DNA of 64,000 nucleotides from Streptomyces sp. FIT100 (GTDB lineage: Bacteria > Actinomycetota > Actinomycetes > Streptomycetales > Streptomycetaceae): contig NZ_CP075715.1 of NCBI RefSeq assembly GCF_024584805.1, forward strand, positions 2,220,001-2,284,000, read 5' to 3'. The first letter of the stretch is position 1; every line of letters starts with the position of its first letter. Shown here piece by piece: positions 29,754 to 37,244 of this stretch. Position numbers and translations under genes: made by a program. Below the pieces are notes generated by a model, which searched no databases, was not told the DNA's origin, and saw only the letters and a program-made list of their open reading frames with translations.

Positions 29754-31967
29754 CTACTTGGCCACGTACCCGAAGCGTCCCCCGACCGGCGGGAGACCGC
29801 CCGAGCCGGGCTGGTACGTGGTCACGGCCGCCTTCGTGCCGCCGCTCACGTTCGCCCAGGGCAGGACGTGGACGGCGCCGAGGGACGGGCCGTACGGCAT
29901 ACCGATGTACAGGTTCGTGCCGGTGAAGCTGATGCTCCTGCCGACGTACTGGTTGGTGCCGGGGGTGCCGGGCAGGCCGGCGGCGTTGCCCGCCTCGATC
30001 CAGACGTCGGAGTCCCCGGCCGTGCCGAGCAGCGGGAAGGTCTGGACCGCGCCCGCGCCCGCCGTCGTGCCGACGACCTCGCCCGGGATGCCGACCGCGA
30101 TGCGCAGCGTCGAGACGGTGCTCGTCGCACGCGGTGCGGTGTTGACGACGGTGACCTTCTCGCCGAAGCGGTCGCCGGTCTCGGCGGTGCCGGACAGGGT
30201 GTCGTCGCCGGTGCCCTGCCAGAGGGCGTCGACCTCGCTGAAGGCGCCCGCGGCGGTCACACGGAAGGTGACGACGCGGCCGGCGTCGGCCTTGTCGACC
30301 TCGTTCACCGCCAGGGCCTCACCGGGCGAGCCGACCGCGAGGAAGGAGTCGGTGGCAGCCGAGGCACCCGACGGGCGGTACTCGACCAGGGCCAGCGAGG
30401 CACCGAACTCGTCGCCCGCCTCGGAGGCGCCGGAGACGGTGTCGAGGTCCTGTTCGAGGTCGAACAGCGGCTTGAGGTGGCCGTCGGCGTGCAGGGCGTG
30501 GGAGAAGACCGCCACGCCACCGGCGTTCGCCATGGTGCCGATGGCCTCGTTGGGGGCTCCAATGGCGACGTGATGGGCGTCGGCCGCGACACTGGTGCCG
30601 AAGCGGTCGTTCGCCTCCGCCACACCCGGCACGTCCGTCTTGTCCTGGTGGACCGCGGCGTTGATCGTGCCCCGCAGGTAGAACACATTGCCCGCCTTGG
30701 CGACGGTGCCGAGGGCCTCGCCGGGGACACCGATCACCAGGTACGGCTCGCCCGCGGCGGTCTGCCCGGCGGCGAGGGCGTGGCCCATGCGGTCGCCGGA
30801 CTCGGCCGCCGAGGCGGCGATGGCGCCCGCGCCCGTGCCCTGCTCGAAGTGGGCGCCCTTCGCGGCGCCGGTGCCCAGGCCGCCCGCGGCGCCGTACAGC
30901 ACGTCGACCATGCCCGCGTCGGGGGCGGTGCCGAGGTCCTCGGAGGGGGTGCCGACGACCAGGTCGGTGTAGCCGTCCTCGTTGTGGTCGACGGTGGCGA
31001 GGGCCTCGCCGAACCAGTCGCCCGCCTCGGAGCCTCCCGGCACCCAGTCGAGGTCCTGGTTGATCTCGGCGACGCCCTTGCCGCCGCCGTAGACGATCCG
31101 CACCACACCGGCCTCGGCGTCGGCACCGACGGTGGCCTTGGGGTCGGAGATCGCGATGTCCTCGATGCCGTCACCGTTGAAGTCGGTGATCCGCGTGGCG
31201 CCGAGCTTGGAGTTCACCCACGAGGCCAGGTCGTCGACGCGGGCGGTCACTCCGCCGGTGCGGGTCTCGGCGGCGTCGGTGCCGAAGCAACCACCCTGCC
31301 AGGACTGGCTGGTGAGCGCGGCGAGGGCGGCCGTGCCGCCTGTCACCCGGACCACGGGGCCACCCGAGTCGCCCATGCACGCGGCGGCGCCGTCCTTGCC
31401 GGTGACGTCGGCCGTGGTGGCGGCGGCCGCGTCCACCGTGTAGGTGCCGGTGTGCAGCTTCAGCGGCGCCCACTCCGTCCCGGTGCGGCCGTAGCCGGCG
31501 AACGTCAGCTCCTCGCCCGCGGCGGGAGCGGCAGTGGCGAGGGCGACCGGGACGACATCGGTGACCGGGCGGTTGAGGCGGGCGAGGACCACGTCGCGGT
31601 CGGCGCGCGGGACGATCTCCACGACGCGGCGCTCGGCCCCTTGGGTGCCGGTCAGGTCGGTACGGCCGATGACGGCGGTGGTCTTCTGCTTCGGGGCGCC
31701 GGCGGGCACGGTGAGGCTCGCGGCCGGGTTGTCGGCGAAGCAGGACGCGGCGGTGAGTATCCACTGGGTGTCGACGAGGGCGCCGGAGCAGGCGCGCAGG
31801 GTGTCGTCGTTGTCGCCTATTTCGAGGCGTGCGGTGAAGGCGTAGGCGTTGTCGGTGGAGACGGCGCCCCCGGTGACAGCGGTCGCGGGTGTGGCGCTGA
31901 GGGCGAGGGGCCCTGCGATCAGGGCGGTGGCCAGTGCGGCGAGGCGGAGGGTTCTGGTGTGCGGCAA
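29754..31967 (-). CDS. umbA: UmbA-like umbrella-particle component: inactive trypsin domain plus FG-GAP propeller
   Basis: 737 residues from TTG at 31967, with AAGGGA upstream. After a signal peptide (1-30) a trypsin-like domain runs to about residue 255. The catalytic His is replaced: LTAASCF has Ser75 where TAAHC is expected. Asp125 (RDVVLARL) and Ser201 (GDSGGP) remain, so it should not be a protease. Residues 260-737 are FG-GAP/integrin-type repeats (TDFNGDGIEDIAISDP, VDHNEDGYTDLVVG, FGTSVAADAHHVAIGAP), forming a calcium-binding propeller. UmbA proteins sit at the tips of umbrella spokes and are thought to bind targets on competitor hyphae. It follows umbB in the same direction by 89 bases. 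Confidence 0.85.
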   Translation of the reverse strand: MPHTRTLRLAALATALIAGPLALSATPATAVTGGAVSTDNAYAFTARLEIGDNDDTLRACSGALVDTQWILTAASCFADNPAASLTVPAGAPKQKTTAVIGRTDLTGTQGAERRVVEIVPRADRDVVLARLNRPVTDVVPVALATAAPAAGEELTFAGYGRTGTEWAPLKLHTGTYTVDAAAATTADVTGKDGAAACMGDSGGPVVRVTGGTAALAALTSQSWQGGCFGTDAAETRTGGVTARVDDLASWVNSKLGATRITDFNGDGIEDIAISDPKATVGADAEAGVVRIVYGGGKGVAEINQDLDWVPGGSEAGDWFGEALATVDHNEDGYTDLVVGTPSEDLGTAPDAGMVDVLYGAAGGLGTGAAKGAHFEQGTGAGAIAASAAESGDRMGHALAAGQTAAGEPYLVIGVPGEALGTVAKAGNVFYLRGTINAAVHQDKTDVPGVAEANDRFGTSVAADAHHVAIGAPNEAIGTMANAGGVAVFSHALHADGHLKPLFDLEQDLDTVSGASEAGDEFGASLALVEYRPSGASAATDSFLAVGSPGEALAVNEVDKADAGRVVTFRVTAAGAFSEVDALWQGTGDDTLSGTAETGDRFGEKVTVVNTAPRATSTVSTLRIAVGIPGEVVGTTAGAGAVQTFPLLGTAGDSDVWIEAGNAAGLPGTPGTNQYVGRSISFTGTNLYIGMPYGPSLGAVHVLPWANVSGGTKAAVTTYQPGSGGLPPVGGRFGYVAK

Positions 31968-32040
31968 GTTCTTGGTTTCCCTTGGGTGCGAGGCGTGCCG
32001 CCGAATCCGGTGTGTGCCGGATGGCGGCGTGGCGGGTGTT

Positions 32041-32624
32041 GGGGCGTGATCAGGTGTTACTTGGTGGACCTGATCTCTACGAGCATGTGCTCGCGGCCTT
32101 CGGGGTCCGCGCTTTCGCCCACCGAGGTCCAGGCGTTCTTGGTGATGTCGAAGGTCTTCGTCTCGGTGCCGACGGTCATGTCGACCTGGGTGGTGTAGTC
32201 GTTGCCCTTGATGAGGTGGACCGAGGGGATCTCCATGGTCAGCCAGCCGGAGTTGCCGGTGACCTTGAAGCAGACCTTGGCCTTGTCGCGGGCCCAGACT
32301 TCGAGGAAGCCGGTGCCGCTGGCGCAGTCGACGAGGACGATGTGGCCGTCGCCCCGCTTGAGGACGATGTTCTGCTCCGCGAGGATCTTGTCGGCCCCCG
32401 GGTAGTTGAAGTCCTCGACCGCGAAACCGGGCGCCTCATCGGCGACCGGGGCGACCGCCCCGGACGACCCCCCGACCCCGGCCCCGGCCCCGGCCCCGGC
32501 TCCGGCGAGCGCGACCCACGCAAGCGCACCCGCCGCGACCGCGGCACCCAGCGTCCGCGCCATGAACCTCATCCGCTGCGGTCTCACAGCATCTGCGATA
32601 CGTGCCTTCATCACAGTCCTCAAG
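32041..32624. repeat. Left arm of 584-bp near-perfect inverted repeat (contains umbB)
   Basis: Matches 41906-42489 in reverse complement with three mismatches by eye (one in the GC-rich signal region, two in the codons for Gly-Thr versus Asp-Asn). Similarity stops abruptly outside the arm on both sides. Confidence 0.93.
32057..32611 (-). CDS. umbB: UmbB-like adaptor of the umbrella particle, copy 1
   Basis: 184 residues from ATG at 32611 with GAGGACTG upstream (this leader word is present twice here). The N-terminus is a long signal peptide, FMARTLGAAVAAGALAWVAL, followed by a Gly-Ala repeat. The mature part is about 130 residues and beta-rich: FNYPGADKILAEQNIVLKRG, HIVLVDCASGTGFLEVWARD, CFKVTGNSGWLTMEIPSVHL. 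Two cysteines may pair. In umbrella toxins UmbB bridges the ALF-repeat ring of UmbC to UmbA. The protein differs from copy 2 at three residues (GV versus GA, GT versus DN). It is transcribed ahead of umbA. Confidence 0.85.
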   Translation of the reverse strand: MKARIADAVRPQRMRFMARTLGAAVAAGALAWVALAGAGAGAGAGVGGSSGAVAPVADEAPGFAVEDFNYPGADKILAEQNIVLKRGDGHIVLVDCASGTGFLEVWARDKAKVCFKVTGNSGWLTMEIPSVHLIKGNDYTTQVDMTVGTETKTFDITKNAWTSVGESADPEGREHMLVEIRSTK

Positions 32625-32699
32625 ACAGTCCTCAACTCGTCGGATCCGGTGAACCGGCCGGGAGGGACAACAACCGCGAAAGGTCCTCGCCCTTACTCC

Positions 32700-32842
32700 G
32701 GGGTTTCACCACGGCTCCGCCATGGAATCCCGCGATTTGATCTTTGTCCACTTCGCGAAATCCCCCAGAACGGGCGGATGTTAAGGCTCCGTTGTGATGC
32801 TGGACACCTCACGGAAAGGTTGTACGCCCCGATGTGAAGGAA
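32700..32842 (-). promoter_or_regulatory. Conserved umb promoter block, copy A
   Basis: Read on the minus strand it shows GTACAACCTTTCCG, then ATCACAAC, TTAAC, CGCCCGTTCTGGG, and GCGAAGTGGACAAAGATCAA, then GCGGGATTCCATGGC. The same ordered words occur at 36908-37050 and 41597-41740 on the plus strand. It precedes umbB-umbA by about 90 bases. Confidence 0.8.
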
Positions 32843-32861
32843 CCGTAAAGGGCACCGTGCA

Positions 32862-33248
32862 TCACTGCGTCAGCACGAATGCGGCGAACGCCATGGCGAC
32901 CACGACGAAGACCAGGAACACGATGTGCGAGCGCGGGTAGTCGTACCTTTCACGCTTCACGCCCCTGTTGATCTCCTCGGCATACGTCGTCATCAGCTTG
33001 CGCGTCGGAAACAGCCCGATCGTCAGCCCGATGAGCGTGAAGGAGTACAGGACGAGCATCTGACCCAGCTCGTGCCCTGCGGTCAGCTGTCCGTAAGCCA
33101 CCATGCCGGCGCCGCAGACGACGAGGATGACAGGGAACCAGGTCCGGAACCTACGGTCAGGGATCCACTTCCCCAGGGCAGAGCACACGACAACGGTGGC
33201 CGCTGCGGCCATCAGCCACAGCCATACGGCGGGAAGCGATGCGAGCAC
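32862..33248 (-). CDS. Four-helix membrane protein, candidate immunity protein for UmbC copy 1
   Basis: 128 residues from GTG at 33248 with GAAGGA upstream. Four hydrophobic helices are apparent (about 6-24, 37-55, 63-82, 108-127), with short charged loops such as KWIPDRRFRTW and EEINRGVKRERYDYPRS. There is no signal peptide and no known enzyme motif. It directly follows an umbC gene whose effector is itself hydrophobic, which is the usual arrangement of a membrane-acting toxin and its membrane immunity protein. The assignment rests on position and topology only. A strong hairpin separates the two genes. Confidence 0.65.
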   Translation of the reverse strand: MLASLPAVWLWLMAAAATVVVCSALGKWIPDRRFRTWFPVILVVCGAGMVAYGQLTAGHELGQMLVLYSFTLIGLTIGLFPTRKLMTTYAEEINRGVKRERYDYPRSHIVFLVFVVVAMAFAAFVLTQ

Positions 33249-33278
33249 GGATACAGCGTCCTTCCGGGACGATGGACG

Positions 33279-33308
33279 CAGGGGGCCGAGACGCGTCTCG
33301 GCCCCCTG
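33279..33308 (-). terminator. Perfect 30-base palindromic hairpin between umbC and its immunity candidate
   Basis: CAGGGGGCCGAGACG pairs perfectly with CGTCTCGGCCCCCTG. It starts 20 bases after the umbC stop and 31 bases before the next start codon. Confidence 0.85.
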
Positions 33309-33327
33309 CCTGACAAACCGGGGCACC

Positions 33328-36300
33328 CTATCCGAACAGTGACGACAGCGTACTGGTGATCGGCGACACGAGATCATGGCCGAACTGGGTGACCTTTGTG
33401 GCCACCTTGCTCCCTCCCAGCGCCCCGATCCACTTCGACTGCCCGAACGTGAGAATTCCCAGGGCGGTACCCGCGGCGGACGCGGCGAACTCGTCGCTGC
33501 CGAACCCGTACTCGATACCCGTGAAAAGGGTGCTGATGCCTGAAGTCGCGATGGACGTATAGGCCAGGACCACAGAGACGGTTCCCGCGATGGGTGCCGC
33601 CGGCGGGAAGAGGCAGATGAGGCCGGAGACGGCGGAGGCGAACCCGGTTCCGATGCTGATCCAGTTGAACGCGTTGGCCCACCAGCCCGCGTCCTCGTAC
33701 CAGGGCTCTTCGCCGGGCTCACTGCCCTTCGGGTTGACCTGGTCGTGCGTGGGGCTGTCCGCCGGGTTGTTCCCGCTCTCCCGGTTCTGCCTCGCCTCCT
33801 CTGCTGCCTTCCGCGCGGCCTCCGCCGCCTCGGCCTGCCGCTTCGCGGTGGCAATGCGACGGGCGTCACTGGCCGCCGCCGCCGCGGTCCGTGCATCCTG
33901 GCCCGCCGCGAGTGCGGACTGACGGGCACTGGCCGCCGAGGCCTGGGCGCTGTACGAGGAGTTCAGGGCGCTGCGAGCCGCGTCGATCGCCCTGTTGGCC
34001 GAGTAGTTCGCCGAGCGGGCCGCGGTGCGCGCGGTGGCCGCGGCGGCCTTGGCCTGGTTCGCCGAGGCCTGGGCGGAGGCCGCGGACGCGTCCGCGGCGT
34101 CGGCGTTCTGCTTCGCCTCTGCGGCGTAGTCGGCGGCCGTGTCCGCCGCGTCCAGGGCCTTGGCCGCCCATTCCTGTGCTTCGGACGCCGCCTGACGGGC
34201 CTCCGCCGCCGCCTTCGACGCCAGCGCCGCGTCCTGCTGCGCCTTGTAGGCGATCTTCGCCGCGGCCGCGATCGCCCCGCGGATCGCCGCGATGTGGGTG
34301 GCGGAGTCGTGGTCGAGCTGTGCCGCCCTGTACTGCGCGACCTCGACGAAGTTCCTGCGCATCCACGTCGGGCCCTCAAGGGCCACCTCGGCGTGCGCCT
34401 TGGTGTAGGCGCCGCCGTTGTGCAGGAGCGTCGCGGTGGCGACTGCGTCGTCATCCCGCACCGCGTCGGCATAGGCACGGTCGAAGAAGTGCTGCAGTGC
34501 CTGCGCGGTGTTCGCGTCGAGCGCGGCATTCGCGGCCGCCCTGACGGCGGTGCCCGGATTGCCACTGAGGATGCGGGCGATCTGGACGCGGTTGTCCTCC
34601 GCGGCTGCTTCGATCACCCCCGCGGTGAGGAAGTTCCGCGCCGCCTCGGGTGCGTCGCTCGCGAGTGCCGCGTGCGCCGCATCGCCGATGTCGGGGGACG
34701 TCACCTGAGCGACGTAGAGCGCGGTTTCGCGGTCGTCCTGCCGCTGCGCGATGCTCCGGTCGGCGTCGACCCAGGCGTGCACGTCGGCGTCCGTGCCGGA
34801 AAGGGCGAACTGGGCGGCCTGCCGGGTCCAGGCACCCTTCGCGCTCATGAGGCCGACGGCGGCCTTGCGGCCCAGTGTGGCGGCCAGTGCCAGGTCGTTG
34901 CCCGAGAGTGCCTGCTCGGCGTTGGCGAGGAGATCCTTGATGGACTGATCGGTCTGCTCGGCCTGTGCACGCTTGTTCTCGTACGTCGCCCGCTCGTCCG
35001 TTTCGATCTGGGCGAGCAGCTTGACCTCGTCCACGCCCTGCTGTTTGTCGCCCTCCAGACGTGCCAACTCGGCGTTCCGGGCCGCCTGTTCCACCGCCTG
35101 GGCATCCTCGACTGCCTTGGTGGCGGTGTTGGCGGCCTTCACGGCCTCGGCCGCGTGGGCGGTGGACCTGTTCGCGTAGTCGATCGCCTGACCCGCGTAC
35201 TTCACGGCCTCGTCGGCCGCGTCCGCCGCCTTCTCGGCGTGGTTCGCGGCGGAGTTGGCCGCGTCGCGTGCGGTGCGCGCGGCCGTCGCGGCCGCGTTGG
35301 CGAGGGCCTGGGCCGTGGACGCGGCGTTGGTGGCCCGGTTCGCGGCGGTGGTCGCGATCGCCGCCTGGCGCTTCGCCTCCGCGGCCTCCTGCTGAGCCAC
35401 TCCGGCGGCCGTCGCGGCCTGGGCGGAGGCGCTCGCGGCGGTGGCAGCGTTACGGGCGGCCGAAGCGGCTGCGGAGCCGGCACTGGCGGCCTGGGCGGAG
35501 GCGCTCGCGGCCTGGTCCGCTGCCGTGGCCGCCGACCGCGCCTTGGCGGCGGCGTTGCGTGCCGCGACCGCGGCGTTCTTCGCCACGTTGGCCTGATTGG
35601 CGTCCTTGGAGGCGGCGATCGCGGCGTTGTAGGCCCGCGATGCGGCGTACCCGGCGGTCGCGGCCGCCTGGGAAGCAGCGGTCGCGGCCCAGGAAGCACG
35701 ACGAGATGCGGCGACGGCGGCATGGGAGGCGTTGATGGCGTTCCGGGCGGCGTCCGCCGCCCCCTTGGCGGCGCTGGCCGCCTTGCGCGCCGCTGCCCCG
35801 GACTTCTGCACGTCCTCCTTGGCGGCCTCGGCCTCCGCCGCCGCCTTCTCGGCAGCCTCCTTGGCCTTCTCGGCGGCGGTCTTGGCACGCTCGGAAGCCT
35901 CGACGGCCAGGTCGGTCTCGGCCTGCGCGCGCTTCCCCTCACGCTGGACCACCGCGACGAGTTCCTCGATCGTCGCCGACTCCTGGTCGCGGGCACGGGC
36001 TATGTGCTGGCCGGTGTCGAGGAACCACTGGACGTCCGTCGCGGTACCACTGAGGGCGCGATCCGCGTACTTCTGCACCTCAGGTCCCGCACTGACCAGC
36101 ATGGTCCCGATCTGTACCCGCATGTCCTCCAGGCGGGCGGTGTACTGGCCGTCGAGCAGGAAATCCTCGAGGGCCTGCTGCGTACCGGCGTCCAGGGCGG
36201 CGGAGGCTTCCCGTCTGACCGCCGTGCCGCCGGTGCTCGAGACGGTGGCCGTGGCGACGCGCAGGTCCTCCGAGAGGCCCGGCTTGAAACCGCCACCGAG

Positions 36301-36690
36301 ATAGGCGGCGATGGCGCTGTCGCCGTCGTTGAGAGCGGCGACAGCGTCACGACGCATCCCTGTACCGGCTTTGGCGAGGAAGGCGGCGATGGCGACGCGG
36401 TTGTCCTCCGCGCTCGCCTTGGGCAGCCGCTCGGTGAGGAAGGTCTGGACGTCGGATTCGGTGCCGTACAGCACGTCCTCCGCAGCCGCCCTGACGGCCT
36501 TTCCACCCGTCATCCATGCCTTGATCACCCTCGCCCGGTCGGTGTCCGGCAGCGCAAACGGATCGGGCACTTCGTCGTCCGTCACCGCGGCGCGCGCTAC
36601 GGGCGCCGGCGCCAGGGGGGACGCGGCGGCGGCTGTCGCGGCGGCGAGAGCGCCGAGGACCCGACGTCGGCTCCAAAACAATGTCTGCAT
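33328..36690 (-). CDS. umbC: UmbC-like umbrella toxin, copy 1: ALF repeats, coiled-coil stalks, hydrophobic effector
   Basis: 1,120 residues from ATG at 36690, which gives a twin-arginine-like signal (FWSRRRVLGALAAATAAAAS) and has GAGGA upstream. Four ALF repeats (about 45-245; AL.G....FL.....A...DnRV pattern) precede an Ala-rich coiled coil (about 250-580). Four more ALF repeats (about 625-830) and a second Ala-rich coil (about 845-985) follow. This two-by-four layout is that of UmbC, whose eight repeats form a ring on a stalk. The last 110 or so residues are hydrophobic (NAFNWISIGTGFASAVSGLI, AGTVSVVLAYTSIATSGIST) and look membrane-inserting. There is no Hint domain. The gene diverges from the second umbC. 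Confidence 0.87.
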   Translation of the reverse strand: MQTLFWSRRRVLGALAAATAAAASPLAPAPVARAAVTDDEVPDPFALPDTDRARVIKAWMTGGKAVRAAAEDVLYGTESDVQTFLTERLPKASAEDNRVAIAAFLAKAGTGMRRDAVAALNDGDSAIAAYLGGGFKPGLSEDLRVATATVSSTGGTAVRREASAALDAGTQQALEDFLLDGQYTARLEDMRVQIGTMLVSAGPEVQKYADRALSGTATDVQWFLDTGQHIARARDQESATIEELVAVVQREGKRAQAETDLAVEASERAKTAAEKAKEAAEKAAAEAEAAKEDVQKSGAAARKAASAAKGAADAARNAINASHAAVAASRRASWAATAASQAAATAGYAASRAYNAAIAASKDANQANVAKNAAVAARNAAAKARSAATAADQAASASAQAASAGSAAASAARNAATAASASAQAATAAGVAQQEAAEAKRQAAIATTAANRATNAASTAQALANAAATAARTARDAANSAANHAEKAADAADEAVKYAGQAIDYANRSTAHAAEAVKAANTATKAVEDAQAVEQAARNAELARLEGDKQQGVDEVKLLAQIETDERATYENKRAQAEQTDQSIKDLLANAEQALSGNDLALAATLGRKAAVGLMSAKGAWTRQAAQFALSGTDADVHAWVDADRSIAQRQDDRETALYVAQVTSPDIGDAAHAALASDAPEAARNFLTAGVIEAAAEDNRVQIARILSGNPGTAVRAAANAALDANTAQALQHFFDRAYADAVRDDDAVATATLLHNGGAYTKAHAEVALEGPTWMRRNFVEVAQYRAAQLDHDSATHIAAIRGAIAAAAKIAYKAQQDAALASKAAAEARQAASEAQEWAAKALDAADTAADYAAEAKQNADAADASAASAQASANQAKAAAATARTAARSANYSANRAIDAARSALNSSYSAQASAASARQSALAAGQDARTAAAAASDARRIATAKRQAEAAEAARKAAEEARQNRESGNNPADSPTHDQVNPKGSEPGEEPWYEDAGWWANAFNWISIGTGFASAVSGLICLFPPAAPIAGTVSVVLAYTSIATSGISTLFTGIEYGFGSDEFAASAAGTALGILTFGQSKWIGALGGSKVATKVTQFGHDLVSPITSTLSSLFG

Positions 36691-36907
36691 ATTGGGTGTT
36701 GTCCTCTTCACTCCTGCCCATAGGCAGGCCCGAGATGTTTTCGCGACGGCGTCCCGCATATGCAGACCGCCGCCGCACGGGGCGAATAAAGCGCGTGCGG
36801 TACCCACGCATTGAGGCGAGACAATACCAACCCCCCTTCAAAACAACAGCTGTTCGGCACGAGAGGCAGAAAGCACGCCGTCACCGCACGGACAGGCAGA
36901 CGGAAGC
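36691..36907. other. Upstream region of umbC copy 1
   Basis: No reading frame is supported. Palindrome AACAGCTGTT lies at 36846-36855. The conserved umb block is not found here on the minus strand, so this umbC probably uses a different promoter. The stretch is noticeably richer in A and T than its surroundings. Confidence 0.55.
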
Positions 36908-37050
36908 CTTCACGCGTTCTCCACAAAGCGCCGTACAACCTTTCCGGAAGGTGGCGGAGATCACAACAGAGTCTTAACTTCCGCCCGTTCTGGGTGATTT
37001 CGCGAAGTAGACAAAGATCAAGATGCGGGATTCCATTGCGAAGCCGAGGT
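36908..37050 (+). promoter_or_regulatory. Conserved umb promoter block, copy B
   Basis: Ordered words shared with copies A and C: CTTCACGCGTTC, GTACAACCTTTCCGG, ATCACAACAG, CTTAAC, CGCCCGTTCTGGG, GCGAAGTAGACAAAGATCAA, then ATGCGGGATTCCAT. It lies about 195-335 bases before umbC copy 2, with a leader in between that has no frame. Confidence 0.8.
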
Positions 37051-37244
37051 GACGCGTAGAGGCAGGTCCGGGCCTGTCTCAGTGCGCCGCGCCGGAGGCG
37101 ACAACAGTCGGAAATGAGGCTCGTCCGACACCGGTCAATGAGTCTGCATTTCTGTCTCGATTGCCCGATTCGGACGGCCAGAAGATCCGGTTTCGCGTTT
37201 CAGTAAGCTCCCGCTGAATGTCAATCAAGTGAGGGAGCAACACG

